Source: Allofournierella massiliensis (GTDB taxonomy: Bacteria > Bacillota > Clostridia > Oscillospirales > Ruminococcaceae). Taken from it: 36,658 nt of DNA. Positions 16,183 through 23,221 of the stretch are shown here, piece after piece. Each line of letters opens with the position of its first letter. Positions within the stretch are counted from its first letter, which is position 1. The position numbers and the translations under genes are program-made. The stretch lies in the NCBI RefSeq assembly GCF_004345265.1, contig NZ_SLUM01000033.1, positions 1-36,658 of the forward strand, in the 5' to 3' direction. Under the pieces are notes generated by a model. It made no database searches. It was not told the origin of the DNA and was given only the letters and a program-made list of their open reading frames with translations.

Positions 16183-17720
16183 CGACCCCCATCGCTCTCT
16201 ATCTGCGGCTCAGCTCGGCGGACGGGGAGGGGGCGGAAAGCGGCTCCATCGCCAATCAGCGCACCTATCTGCACCGGTGGGCGGAGGAAAACGGATTCCG
16301 GGTGGTGGCGGAGTTTCAGGACGACGGTTATACCGGCACCGACTTTGAGCGCCCCGGATTTCAGCGGTTGATGGCTCAATTGAAAAGCGGCCGCATTCGC
16401 TGCTTTGCCACCACCGACCTTTCCCGGCTGGGGCGCAACTGCGGCCAGGCGCTCACACTGGTGGAGGAGACCTTTCAGCGGTTGGGTGTGCGCTACATTG
16501 CGGTGAACGACGGCTACGACACCGGAAAAATGAGCCGGGAGAGCCTGGACCCCAGCGTGTTTAAATTTCTGCTCAACGAGCTGTATGCCAAGGATTGCAG
16601 CGCCAAGGTGCTGCGGGCAAAACGCACGCTGCAACGGGAGGGCAAATTTCTGGGCGGGCAGGCCCCCTATGGCTACCGCATCGACCCGGCGGACAAATAT
16701 CGCCTTTTGCCGGATGAGGAAACCGCCCCGGTGGTGCGCCGCATCTATCATTCGTTTCTGGCGGGGCAGACGCTGGGGCAGATCGCCCGCACGCTGGAAC
16801 AGCAGGGGATACCGTCTCCCGCTGCCCGCCGGGCGGGCCGGGAGGGCGGAGCATGGAGTACTGCCACCCTGCGGCGCATCCTGACCCTGCCCACCTACCG
16901 GGGAGCACTGACCCAGCATGTGACCGAGATGACCAGCTACAAGGTTCACACCCGCCGCCCGGTACCGCCCGGGCAGTGGATGGTATGCGAGAATACCCAC
17001 CCGCCGCTGGTGAGCGAAGAGGAGTTCCGGCAGGCGCAGGCGCTGCTGGGGCGGCGGCGCTATGCGAGCCGGACAGGGGAGCACGCGCTCAGTGGGCTGG
17101 TTGTTTGCGCCGACTGCGGAGGGCGAATGTATCCCCACCGGGTGGGAGGCTACTGCTATTTTATCTGTGGTACTTATGCCCGGAATTCAGGGCAGTGCAG
17201 TGCCCACCGTATTCGGGAGGACAGGCTGGAGCAGCTGGTGCTGGAACGGCTGCGGCCGCTTATGCAGTGTGCCGCGGCTTCGGAACAGCTTGCCCGCCGT
17301 CTGTGCGTCGACCTTTCTTTCGACCAAACGGCCCCGGAGCGTTTGCAGCAAAAGCTGGATCGCCTGGCAGCCCAGCGCCGTCAGGCTTATGCGGATCGGC
17401 TGGAAGGACTGATCGATGCAGGGGAATATGCCATAGTTTCCGCCCGGCTGCGGAAAAAGGAAGAGGGCCTGCGCTGCCTCTTGCAGAGGCAGACCAAACA
17501 AAAAACAGGGCCGGATTTGGAGGAGATGCGGAAGCGGGCCGAGGATCTGCTGGAGTTGAAGCGTCCGAACCGGGCGGTATTGGGCAGACTGATCCGAAAG
17601 ATTACAGTGGCAGAGGACGGCGGAGTGGAAATTTACTGTTCCTTTGCCCGACCACTGCCGGGGGATGGATGTGACAATGGGGCGGAAAAGGAAATCAATA
17701 CAAATGGCGCAATTTTTTAA
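16164..17720 (+). CDS. Large serine recombinase
   Basis: A 518-residue site-specific recombinase of the resolvase/integrase superfamily that includes SpoIVCA of the skin element. The catalytic domain starts with YLRLSS (nucleophile Ser17) and has the DLSRLGRN arginine motif and DDGYTGTDFERPGF. The recombinase domain follows (GGQAPYGYRID, then LGQIARTLEQQGIPSP), then a zinc ribbon CxxC...CYFICGTYARNSGQC around residues 310-350, and a coiled-coil tail (ERLQQKLDRLAAQRRQAY). All parts for DNA excision and integration are present with no frameshift. AGGAGG ends 4 bases before ATG 16164; ATG 16179 overlaps the upstream ORF's stop and is an alternative start. It is next to attL, so it very likely acts on the two GGGTCCGG junctions. 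Confidence 0.95.
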   Translation: MERDAMTTPIALYLRLSSADGEGAESGSIANQRTYLHRWAEENGFRVVAEFQDDGYTGTDFERPGFQRLMAQLKSGRIRCFATTDLSRLGRNCGQALTLVEETFQRLGVRYIAVNDGYDTGKMSRESLDPSVFKFLLNELYAKDCSAKVLRAKRTLQREGKFLGGQAPYGYRIDPADKYRLLPDEETAPVVRRIYHSFLAGQTLGQIARTLEQQGIPSPAARRAGREGGAWSTATLRRILTLPTYRGALTQHVTEMTSYKVHTRRPVPPGQWMVCENTHPPLVSEEEFRQAQALLGRRRYASRTGEHALSGLVVCADCGGRMYPHRVGGYCYFICGTYARNSGQCSAHRIREDRLEQLVLERLRPLMQCAAASEQLARRLCVDLSFDQTAPERLQQKLDRLAAQRRQAYADRLEGLIDAGEYAIVSARLRKKEEGLRCLLQRQTKQKTGPDLEEMRKRAEDLLELKRPNRAVLGRLIRKITVAEDGGVEIYCSFARPLPGDGCDNGAEKEINTNGAIF

Positions 17721-17733
17721 AAAATGGAAGAAT

Positions 17734-17753
17734 ATGGACAGGGCCCTGTCCAT
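17734..17753 (+). promoter_or_regulatory. 20-bp palindrome (operator copy 1) before the FtsZ-derived gene
   Basis: ATGGACA-GGGCCC-TGTCCAT is a perfect 20-bp palindrome. A -10-like TATACT follows at 17763-17768, which places the palindrome over the -35 region of a promoter for the gene at 17802. The same half-sites at the same 6-bp spacing recur at 19147-19166, and both copies carry the extension AATATGGACA on the left. Confidence 0.65.
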
Positions 17754-17801
17754 CATGGCCGTTATACTGGTAAAGAAAGGAAATCAAGGGGGAGAATGGC
17801 T

Positions 17802-18476
17802 ATGGGGGACATCTGGGCAGGGCAACGCAACCGGCCCCTTCGGCTTTTGGCGGTGCAGCTGGAAAAGACGAGGGACAACGGCACCCGGAACAGAGAATTC
17901 ATGGGGGAAGAGCTGGCCGGAGCAGATATTCTTTATCTGAACTCATCAGCCGAATCATACAGAGAAGTGTCAGAACTGGCTGACTGGGCAAGACAGCGGG
18001 GAATTCTGGTGCTCTGGAATCCGGGCAGGCTGAAAAATGCCCGGATGCTGCCCACCCGTGGATGTGTAATTCTGCAAAGCGAATTGAGCGCGGAAGATGA
18101 GCTGGAAGCATTGCGGGAATTGTTCTGTACGCCCAGTCTGACCACAACACTGGATCGGGAAACCCTGGTGCAGACGCTTCAGGAGGCTTCACGGGCCAGG
18201 CTGGCAATGGTGCAGGCCAGCGGCAGCGGGAAAAACCGCAATCTGGCGCGAAGTCTGGCTTGTCAGGGCTGGCAAATGCCTCGGGAAGGGGCTTTGGTGG
18301 TGAGCATTGGATCCAGTGCGGACTGCCGGTTGGAAGAGGTGGTGGAACTGTGGCACGGAACTGTGAAACGAACCGGAGAACTGGATGTACTGTGGGGAAC
18401 TGCGTTCAATCTGGAACAATCGGATACCCTGCGGCTGGTGCTGATGGCTGTGACACCGGGAATGCCGAATGGATGA
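17802..18476 (+). CDS. FtsZ-derived protein lacking the GTP-binding motifs
   Basis: A 224-residue protein. Its last ~70 residues align with the C-terminal subdomain of FtsZ: GALVVSIGSSADCRLEEV and LDVLWGTAFNLEQSDTLRL here, against [17 protein letters not shown] and [19 protein letters not shown] in this genome's FtsZ (31920-33083). The middle also follows FtsZ: LAGADILYLN for [23 protein letters not shown] for [25 protein letters not shown] for the T7 loop NLDFADVR. The Rossmann glycine loop and the tubulin signature GGGTGTG are gone, and T7 keeps only one acidic position. It cannot be expected to bind GTP. It may bind FtsZ through the conserved half and modulate or cap filaments; this is inference. 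Start 17802 is 7 bases after AAGGGGGAG. Its stop overlaps the next start. Confidence 0.75.
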   Translation: MGDIWAGQRNRPLRLLAVQLEKTRDNGTRNREFMGEELAGADILYLNSSAESYREVSELADWARQRGILVLWNPGRLKNARMLPTRGCVILQSELSAEDELEALRELFCTPSLTTTLDRETLVQTLQEASRARLAMVQASGSGKNRNLARSLACQGWQMPREGALVVSIGSSADCRLEEVVELWHGTVKRTGELDVLWGTAFNLEQSDTLRLVLMAVTPGMPNG

Positions 18477-19072
18477 TGCGCTGTTTTGAGCGCTGGCTTC
18501 ACCATACCGGAATGACCGAAACGGAAAAACAGGAGTGTCGTCGCCGGGCTGCACAGGGCTTTGAGCAGCCGGCAGAAATTTTTTTGCTGGGAGCCTCCCG
18601 AAAGCTCCAATGTCAGATGCTTCGTGCTTTGGGAACGCGGCCTGCCCGAAGACAGAGCAGCTGCCGGCTGGGCAACTGGCGGATCTGGCTTTGTTCATCG
18701 GATGAACACGAAAATCCGCACAACGGGTTCCTTGAACCGGGGCAGAAGTCCGCTGGAAAAGGCTGCGCAATTCTGTTGGCATGCGCCGGAAGAGGCGGCA
18801 GGCTTCGAGCCCGGGAGGCCTGGAACAGGGGCTGTGATGGTACGGCTGGACGGCTGCAGAATGTTCCGGTTCTGGCGGTGCAGATTGAATTCTGCACCCG
18901 GCTGGAGAATCGACAACTTGGCCGGCAGGAAAATCGGGAAGCGCTGTTGCAGCAGACGGCGGAGGACTTTCTGGGCCGGCAGGTGCCCACATTTACGGTG
19001 TCGGCGGGGCGGCGGGGGCGCTGCTGCAGAGAGCGCCTGTGGTATCAACTGGCCAAACTGCTGTGTGAATGA
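18473..19072 (+). CDS. Unknown protein coupled to the FtsZ-derived gene
   Basis: A 199-residue ORF whose ATG overlaps the stop of the FtsZ-derived gene (ATGA, 18473-18476) and whose stop lies at the edge of a strong terminator; both support it being real. I do not recognise the family. Hydrophobic strands alternate with helices (EIFLLGA, GCAILLACAG, NVPVLAVQIEF) and the end PTFTVSAGRRG...LAKLLCE is vaguely like the last strand and helix of a Ras-type GTPase domain, but no Walker A or NKxD motif is present. The middle is rich in arginine and tryptophan and less protein-like, so a frameshift there cannot be ruled out. Confidence 0.5.
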   Translation: MMRCFERWLHHTGMTETEKQECRRRAAQGFEQPAEIFLLGASRKLQCQMLRALGTRPARRQSSCRLGNWRIWLCSSDEHENPHNGFLEPGQKSAGKGCAILLACAGRGGRLRAREAWNRGCDGTAGRLQNVPVLAVQIEFCTRLENRQLGRQENREALLQQTAEDFLGRQVPTFTVSAGRRGRCCRERLWYQLAKLLCE

Positions 19073-19127
19073 AAAAAGGCGCGGATGTGTGCTCTGTGAA
19101 GAGCAGCATCCGCGCTTTTTCTTTTTT
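19072..19127 (+). terminator. Intrinsic terminator after the FtsZ-derived operon
   Basis: GCGCGGATG pairs with CATCCGCGC, with an inner TGCTCT/AGAGCA stem, preceded by six A and followed by a T-rich tract (CTTTTTCTTTTTT). It ends the two-gene unit 17802-19072 and, with its A-tract, may also act on minus-strand transcripts of the Xre gene. Confidence 0.9.
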
Positions 19128-19146
19128 CGATCAGTTGGAGTATAAT

Positions 19147-19166
19147 ATGGACAATGGTGTGTCCAT
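19147..19166. promoter_or_regulatory. 20-bp palindrome (operator copy 2) after the FtsZ-derived operon
   Basis: ATGGACA-ATGGTG-TGTCCAT, with the same half-sites and spacing as 17734-17753. It directly follows TATAAT (19141-19146, plus strand), and TATACT can also be read on the minus strand at 19144-19139. It lies between the terminator and the 3' end of the Xre gene. Confidence 0.6.
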
Positions 19167-19198
19167 GCAGAAGCGTAGCATGTAAGAAAAAGGGGCCT

Positions 19199-19546
19199 TC
19201 AGGGGACGATCAGTTCCAGTGCGTCATCCACCAGACGGGCGACAGCCTGAGCCTGCTGTGGAGTAAGCGTTCGCATTCGGTCGGTCACGTGTTGAATGGC
19301 CGCGGCATTGCCGTTTTCCTGTTCCGGAGCGGCCAGAAACAGCTCGGCCAGGCTGATTCCAAGCCCGGTGCAGACACGGGCGAGGGTGTATACAGTGGGG
19401 CAGCGCAGGCCGCGTTCCACATGGCCGAGAAAGGCCGGGTTCATGCCGCATTCCAGTGCAAGTTTTTCCAGGCTCATTCCCTGGTCCGTGCGCAGTTGGC
19501 GGATGCGGGCGCCCACCTGCCGTGCAATTGTTTTGCTTTCTGCCAT
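19199..19546 (-). CDS. Xre-family helix-turn-helix regulator
   Basis: A 115-residue DNA-binding protein. The HTH_3 domain covers residues ~8-65: IRQLRTDQGMSLEKLALECG, then MNPAFLGHVERGLRCPTVYTLARVCTGLGISLAELF. The rest is a short helical tail (LTPQQAQAVARLVDDALELI) likely for dimerisation. GGGAGAGG precedes the ATG. It is encoded divergently from the WYL gene across a 171-bp region that holds promoters for both and a 21-bp palindrome. It is a good candidate reader of the palindromes in this element, but which site it binds cannot be told. Confidence 0.9.
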   Translation of the reverse strand: MAESKTIARQVGARIRQLRTDQGMSLEKLALECGMNPAFLGHVERGLRCPTVYTLARVCTGLGISLAELFLAAPEQENGNAAAIQHVTDRMRTLTPQQAQAVARLVDDALELIVP

Positions 19547-19587
19547 GGTCCTCTCCCTTGGTTGTAGTTTTTGATTGTGTTTTCTTT

Positions 19588-19618
19588 ACTTTAGTGTATT
19601 TGAAACCGGTGTTCAAAT
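19588..19618 (-). promoter_or_regulatory. Xre promoter overlapped by a 21-bp palindrome
   Basis: Minus-strand TTGAAC (19616-19611), 17 bases, TAAAGT (19593-19588). The inverted repeat ATTTGAA-ACCGGTG-TTCAAAT (19598-19618) covers the -35 box and part of the spacer, the typical place for autorepression. Confidence 0.65.
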
Positions 19619-19641
19619 TAGTATTGATAGTGTGAACTGTA

Positions 19642-19670
19642 TTGAAAAGTATTAAGACAAAGGGTATACT
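19642..19670 (+). promoter_or_regulatory. Promoter of the WYL regulator gene
   Basis: TTGAAA (19642-19647), exactly 17 bases, TATACT (19665-19670), 48 bp before the GTG at 19718. Confidence 0.75.
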
Positions 19671-19717
19671 GAAAGGGTTAACCATAACCGTTTTTATTTG
19701 ATTTTGGAGGGAATGGC

Positions 19718-20719
19718 GTGCGCGATACAGAGATTGCCAGGAAACAGCACCGTCTGCTGGCTTTGCAGCAGGAGTTGCTGGGCGGCAGGGTGATCAATAA
19801 AAAGGAGTGGGCTGCCCGTTTCGGGGTGACAGAAAAAAGCATTCAGCGTGATCTGGATGATCTGAAAGCCTTTTTTGCGGAAGGGCGGGATGGCCGGGAG
19901 GTGCTGTATGATCCGGGCGCCCGGGGATATCGCCTTACCCGGCAGCAGACCTCCACCCTGACCAACAGTGAGGTGCTGGCGGTGTGTAAAATTCTGCTGG
20001 AAAGCCGCTCCATGGTGAAGGAAGAGATGTTCCCTATTCTGGATAAGCTCATCCAGGGCTGCACACCGGCTGCGCAGCTGCAGCAGGTGGAGGCACTGAT
20101 TCGCAACGAGAGATTCCACTATGTGGAGCCGCACCATGGCTGCCGGTTTATTGAGTCTCTCTGGCAGTTGGGAACCGCGGTGAAGGAGCAGCGGGTGCTG
20201 CATATTCGCTACCGGAAAATGGACGGAATCCTCTGTGACCGGGTGGTGGAACCGGTGGGAATTCTGTTCAGTGAGTATTATTTTTATCTGGCGGCTTTTA
20301 TCCGGGGCATCGATCGGCAGGAGCATTTTGAAAACCCTCAGGACAAAAGCCCTACCATTTATCGCATCGACCGAATCACTCATTTTCAGGTGACCGACGA
20401 GCATTTTCGGGTACCTTATAAAAACCGTTTTCAGGAAGGTGAGATGCGCAAGCGCATCCAGTTCATGTATGGCGGAAAACTGGAAAAGGTTCGGTTTGTC
20501 TATACCGGCCCCAATCTGGAGGCGGTGCTGGATCGGCTGCCCACCAGCCGGGTGGTGGGGCGCGATGCCCGGGGATACCCCATCGCTGAAGCTGAGGTAT
20601 TCAGCGGCAACGGCCTAGATATGTGGCTGAAAAGCCAGGGAGACTGGGTGGAACTGGAAAAAACCACCGATCAGAAGGAAAGCGATGCTTGCCCCCAAAG
20701 CGGCCATGGTGTACAATAA
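19718..20719 (+). CDS. WYL-domain transcriptional regulator
   Basis: A 333-residue regulator. A DeoR-like helix-turn-helix lies at about 1-65 (GGRVINKKEWAARFGVTEKSIQRDLDDL). The WYL domain follows in the middle, where the WYL core is the variant YYFYLAAF, preceded by the RKMDGILCDRVVEPVGI strand. A WCX-like C-terminal domain (KVRFVYTGPNLEAVLDRLP...SGDWVELE region) ends the protein. WYL proteins sense ligands, often nucleic acids or nucleotides, and frequently control phage defence or stress operons. Start: GTG 19718, 6 bases after GGAGGG. Its partner is the divergent Xre gene. cutC follows after 57 bp and may be co-transcribed. Confidence 0.9.
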   Translation: MRDTEIARKQHRLLALQQELLGGRVINKKEWAARFGVTEKSIQRDLDDLKAFFAEGRDGREVLYDPGARGYRLTRQQTSTLTNSEVLAVCKILLESRSMVKEEMFPILDKLIQGCTPAAQLQQVEALIRNERFHYVEPHHGCRFIESLWQLGTAVKEQRVLHIRYRKMDGILCDRVVEPVGILFSEYYFYLAAFIRGIDRQEHFENPQDKSPTIYRIDRITHFQVTDEHFRVPYKNRFQEGEMRKRIQFMYGGKLEKVRFVYTGPNLEAVLDRLPTSRVVGRDARGYPIAEAEVFSGNGLDMWLKSQGDWVELEKTTDQKESDACPQSGHGVQ

Positions 20720-20776
20720 CCCCAGACAAGCAGGCGGGCCGAATGTGGCCCGATGAAGAAAAAGGAGTTAACTATC

Positions 20777-21517
20777 ATGGAACATCTGCTGGAGATCTGT
20801 GTGGATTCGCTGGAATCCGCTCTGGCCGCCCAGGCAGGCGGCGCCGACCGTCTGGAGCTGTGTGGCAGTCTGATCATTGGGGGAACAAGCCCCTCCATTG
20901 CGCTGGTGCGCCAGGTGATGGAGCAGGTTCATATTCCGGTGAATGTGCTGCTGCGCCCCCGCTTTGGCGATTTCTGCTTCACCCCCTCTGAACAGGAGGC
21001 TACCCTGTGGGAGATTGAGCAGTGCCGTGCGCTGGGGGTGAACGGTGTGGTGTTGGGCGCTCTGCTGCCCAATGGCGCGCTGGACCGGGAATTTCTGGCC
21101 CGCTGTGTGGATGCGGCCGGCGGGCTTCACCGCACGCTGCACCGGGCATTTGATGTCTGCCGCGATCCCTTTGAGGCCTTGGAGGATGCGGTGGAGCTGG
21201 GCTTCGACACCATCCTCACCTCCGGCCAGCAGGCAAAGGCCGAGCAGGGCATTCCGCTGCTGACCCAGCTGGTGCAGCGGGCCGATGGCCGGGTGAACAT
21301 TCTGGCAGGCAGCGGCGTGAACCCCGGCAACATGGAAAAACTGGCTGCCGCCGGTGTGCGTCAGTTCCATTTCTCCGCCAAAAAGGCTGTAGAAAGCCCC
21401 ATGGCCTTCCGCCGGCAGGGCGTGCCCATGGGCTTGCCTGTGGCGGATGAATATCTGCGGGAATACACCGATGCGGCGCTGGTCCGCCAGGCCAAGGAGC
21501 TTCTTGCGGGCCTCTAA
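20777..21517 (+). CDS. cutC: CutC family protein
   Basis: A 246-residue TIM-barrel protein. The start LEICVDSLESALAAQAGGADRLELC, the GGTSPS loop, PVNVLLRPRFGDFCF and LHRAFDVCRDPFEALE are the conserved CutC blocks, in order. Historically linked to copper homeostasis, but its enzymatic role is not settled. AAAGGAG lies 9 bases before the ATG; the frame is open to 20753 without need. Probably co-transcribed with the WYL gene. No terminator is seen between it and the PTS leader, which has its own promoter. Confidence 0.94.
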   Translation: MEHLLEICVDSLESALAAQAGGADRLELCGSLIIGGTSPSIALVRQVMEQVHIPVNVLLRPRFGDFCFTPSEQEATLWEIEQCRALGVNGVVLGALLPNGALDREFLARCVDAAGGLHRTLHRAFDVCRDPFEALEDAVELGFDTILTSGQQAKAEQGIPLLTQLVQRADGRVNILAGSGVNPGNMEKLAAAGVRQFHFSAKKAVESPMAFRRQGVPMGLPVADEYLREYTDAALVRQAKELLAGL

Positions 21518-21616
21518 AGCCACAGATGGACACAAATTGCAAGGCATGAATTGCACAAAATACCGAAAAAATGTTTGTGCAAACAATAGAAAAGTATTCG
21601 ATCTTCTGGAAAAATG

Positions 21617-21645
21617 TTGACAGTCTGTGAACGGATTGGTAAGAT
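21617..21645 (+). promoter_or_regulatory. Promoter of the PTS operon
   Basis: TTGACA (21617-21622), exactly 17 bases, TAAGAT (21640-21645). The transcript would start about 10-15 bases before the antiterminator site, giving a ~130-base leader before licT. Confidence 0.85.
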
Positions 21646-21663
21646 TTAGCTGACAAGAACAGT

Positions 21664-21691
21664 GGGTTGTTACTGTACGGCAGGCAAGACC
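21664..21691 (+). promoter_or_regulatory. RAT: ribonucleic antiterminator of the LicT/BglG type
   Basis: GGGTTGTTACTG-TACG-GCAGGCAAGACC forms the asymmetric hairpin bound by LicT/SacY-type antiterminators (consensus GGATTGTTACTG...GCAGGCAAAACC). Its last bases overlap the 5' arm of the terminator at 21690, so the two structures are exclusive. Confidence 0.9.
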
Positions 21692-21748
21692 ATATTCAAA
21701 CACATCTCTTCCGCAGTGCGGAGGAGGGTTTTGAATATGGTTTTTTTT
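21690..21748 (+). terminator. Leader terminator of the PTS operon
   Basis: CCATATTCAAA (21690-21700) pairs with TTTGAATATGG (21730-21740), followed by eight T. It stops transcription before licT unless the RAT hairpin is stabilised by phosphorylation-controlled LicT. Confidence 0.92.
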
Positions 21749-21781
21749 ATTGCCTCGGCAAAAGGCGAGAGGAACGTGCGA

Positions 21782-22615
21782 ATGAAGGTACTCAAATCCA
21801 TCAACAATAACGTTGTGTCCTGCCTGGACGAAAACGGCCAGGAAGTGATCGCCATGGGCCGGGGGCTGGGCTTTTCCCTTCGCAGCGGCGACGAGCTGGA
21901 CGCAGCAAAGGTGGAAAAGCTGTTTCGCATGCAGACGCCGGATGAAGCGCGCCGCCTGACGGATCTGTTTTCCACTCTGCCGCCTCAGCAGATCGAGCTG
22001 TGCAGCCGCATTGTGGACCGGGCGACCGAAGATCTGGGCCGCAAGCTCTGCCCCAGCGTTTATCTGACGCTTACCGACCACATCTGTTTTGCCATTGAGC
22101 GGCTGCGCAAGGGCACCGTGTTCCAGAACACCCTTCTGGCAGAGGTGCGAACCTTCTACCCGCGGGAGTATGCACTGGGCAAATATGGTCTGGAGCTGCT
22201 GGAGCGGGAGCTGGGAATTCATTTCCCGGATGACGAGGCTGCCAACATTGCGCTGCATCTGGTGAATGCGGAGTACGAAAATTCCATCCGGGACACCCTG
22301 CGCATTACCCAGACCCTGCACGATGTGCTTACCAGCCTGGCGGGCTGGCCCCATCTGCATCTGGATCAGGAGAGCGGCTTTTACGACGAGTTTACCGTTC
22401 ATCTGAAATTCCTGGTATTCCGGGCCTTTTCCGGCCAGGAGCAGACCCAGAAGGATCCGCGCTTTGTGGAAGCGGTGCGGCAGTGTTACCCGGAAGAGTT
22501 TCACTGTGCACAGCAGATTGTGGAAGGACTGTGCAGCCGAAGCGGTACCAGTCTTCCCCCGGAAGAGCAGGCCTATCTGGCCGCCAGCCTGCACCGTACC
22601 TGCAGGAAAGTTTAA
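21782..22615 (+). CDS. licT: BglG/LicT-family transcriptional antiterminator
   Basis: A 277-residue RNA-binding regulator. The CAT domain is at about 1-55 (MKVLKSINNNVVSCLDENGQEVIAMGRGLGF in pieces), PRD1 at ~65-170 with LTDHICFAIERL and GIHFPDDEAANIALH, and PRD2 to the end with VHLKFLVFRAF and LPPEEQAYLAASLHR; these carry the histidines that PTS proteins phosphorylate. It would bind the RAT in its own leader and allow read-through into crr-ptsI-ptsH-nagE when sugar is being transported. I start at ATG 21782 (GAGAGGAA 8 bases upstream), because the upstream open frame runs through the terminator. Sugar specificity is inferred from the EIIBC gene. Confidence 0.94.
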   Translation: MKVLKSINNNVVSCLDENGQEVIAMGRGLGFSLRSGDELDAAKVEKLFRMQTPDEARRLTDLFSTLPPQQIELCSRIVDRATEDLGRKLCPSVYLTLTDHICFAIERLRKGTVFQNTLLAEVRTFYPREYALGKYGLELLERELGIHFPDDEAANIALHLVNAEYENSIRDTLRITQTLHDVLTSLAGWPHLHLDQESGFYDEFTVHLKFLVFRAFSGQEQTQKDPRFVEAVRQCYPEEFHCAQQIVEGLCSRSGTSLPPEEQAYLAASLHRTCRKV

Positions 22616-22706
22616 GCCGGCTGCCGCGTAACAATAAAACAGCATCCCCCGAATATTTCGATTTTGTATAACACAGGACGATCAAGGAAAGGAAGGAACC
22701 ATTATC

Positions 22707-23201
22707 ATGGGCATTTTCGACAAACTGTTTGGCAAGAAATCCAGCGACATCACTCTGGGTGCGCCGGTGGCCGGCGAGGCTGTTTCCCTGAACCAGGTCA
22801 GCGACCCCACCTTCGGTGAGGAGATCCTGGGCAAGGGTGTGGCCATCAAGCCCACCGGCAACCGTGTGGTTGCCCCCTGCGACGCCACCATAGATCTGAT
22901 GTTCGACACCGGCCATGCGGTAAGCCTGAAGGCGGACTGCGGCGCTGAGGTGCTGATCCATGTGGGTCTGGAGACCGTGTCGCTGAAGGGTGAGCACTTC
23001 ACCACCCACGCCAAGACCGGTGACCATGTGACTGCCGGCCAGCTGCTGATCGAGTTCGACCGGGAGGCAGTTGCCGCCGCCGGCTTCGACACCATCACTC
23101 CCATGGTGATCTGCAACACTGCGGATTACAAGGAAGTGAACGCACAGACCGGCGCCGCTGTGGCTGAGGGCGATACCGTTCTCACCCTGGTCAAGGAATA
23201 A
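22707..23201 (+). CDS. crr: PTS EIIA component, glucose-type
   Basis: A 164-residue EIIA-Glc-type protein that takes phosphate from HPr and passes it to EIIB. The active-site region GHAVSLKADCGAEVLIHVGLET contains the phosphoryl His85 and the helper histidine, and FTTHAKTGDHVTAGQLL is the usual second block. It begins like other free EIIA-Glc proteins (FDKLFGKK, then APVAGEAVSL). A strong AAGGAAAGGAAGGAA site precedes the ATG. It follows licT after 91 bp and precedes ptsI by 20 bp. In this operon it supplies the IIA function that the EIIBC at 25204 lacks. Confidence 0.95.
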   Translation: MGIFDKLFGKKSSDITLGAPVAGEAVSLNQVSDPTFGEEILGKGVAIKPTGNRVVAPCDATIDLMFDTGHAVSLKADCGAEVLIHVGLETVSLKGEHFTTHAKTGDHVTAGQLLIEFDREAVAAAGFDTITPMVICNTADYKEVNAQTGAAVAEGDTVLTLVKE

Positions 23202-23221
23202 GAGAGAGGAGAACAAACGCA

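Noticed and set aside
17802-18476. TubZ or another plasmid-type tubulin
   Set aside because: The similarity is to the FtsZ C-terminal subdomain with lineage-specific residues of the neighbouring ftsZ, and no plasmid partition genes or GTP motifs are present.
21530-21545. A third ATGGACA half-site after cutC
   Set aside because: Only one half-site is present, with no TGTCCAT partner at 6 bp, so it is likely chance.
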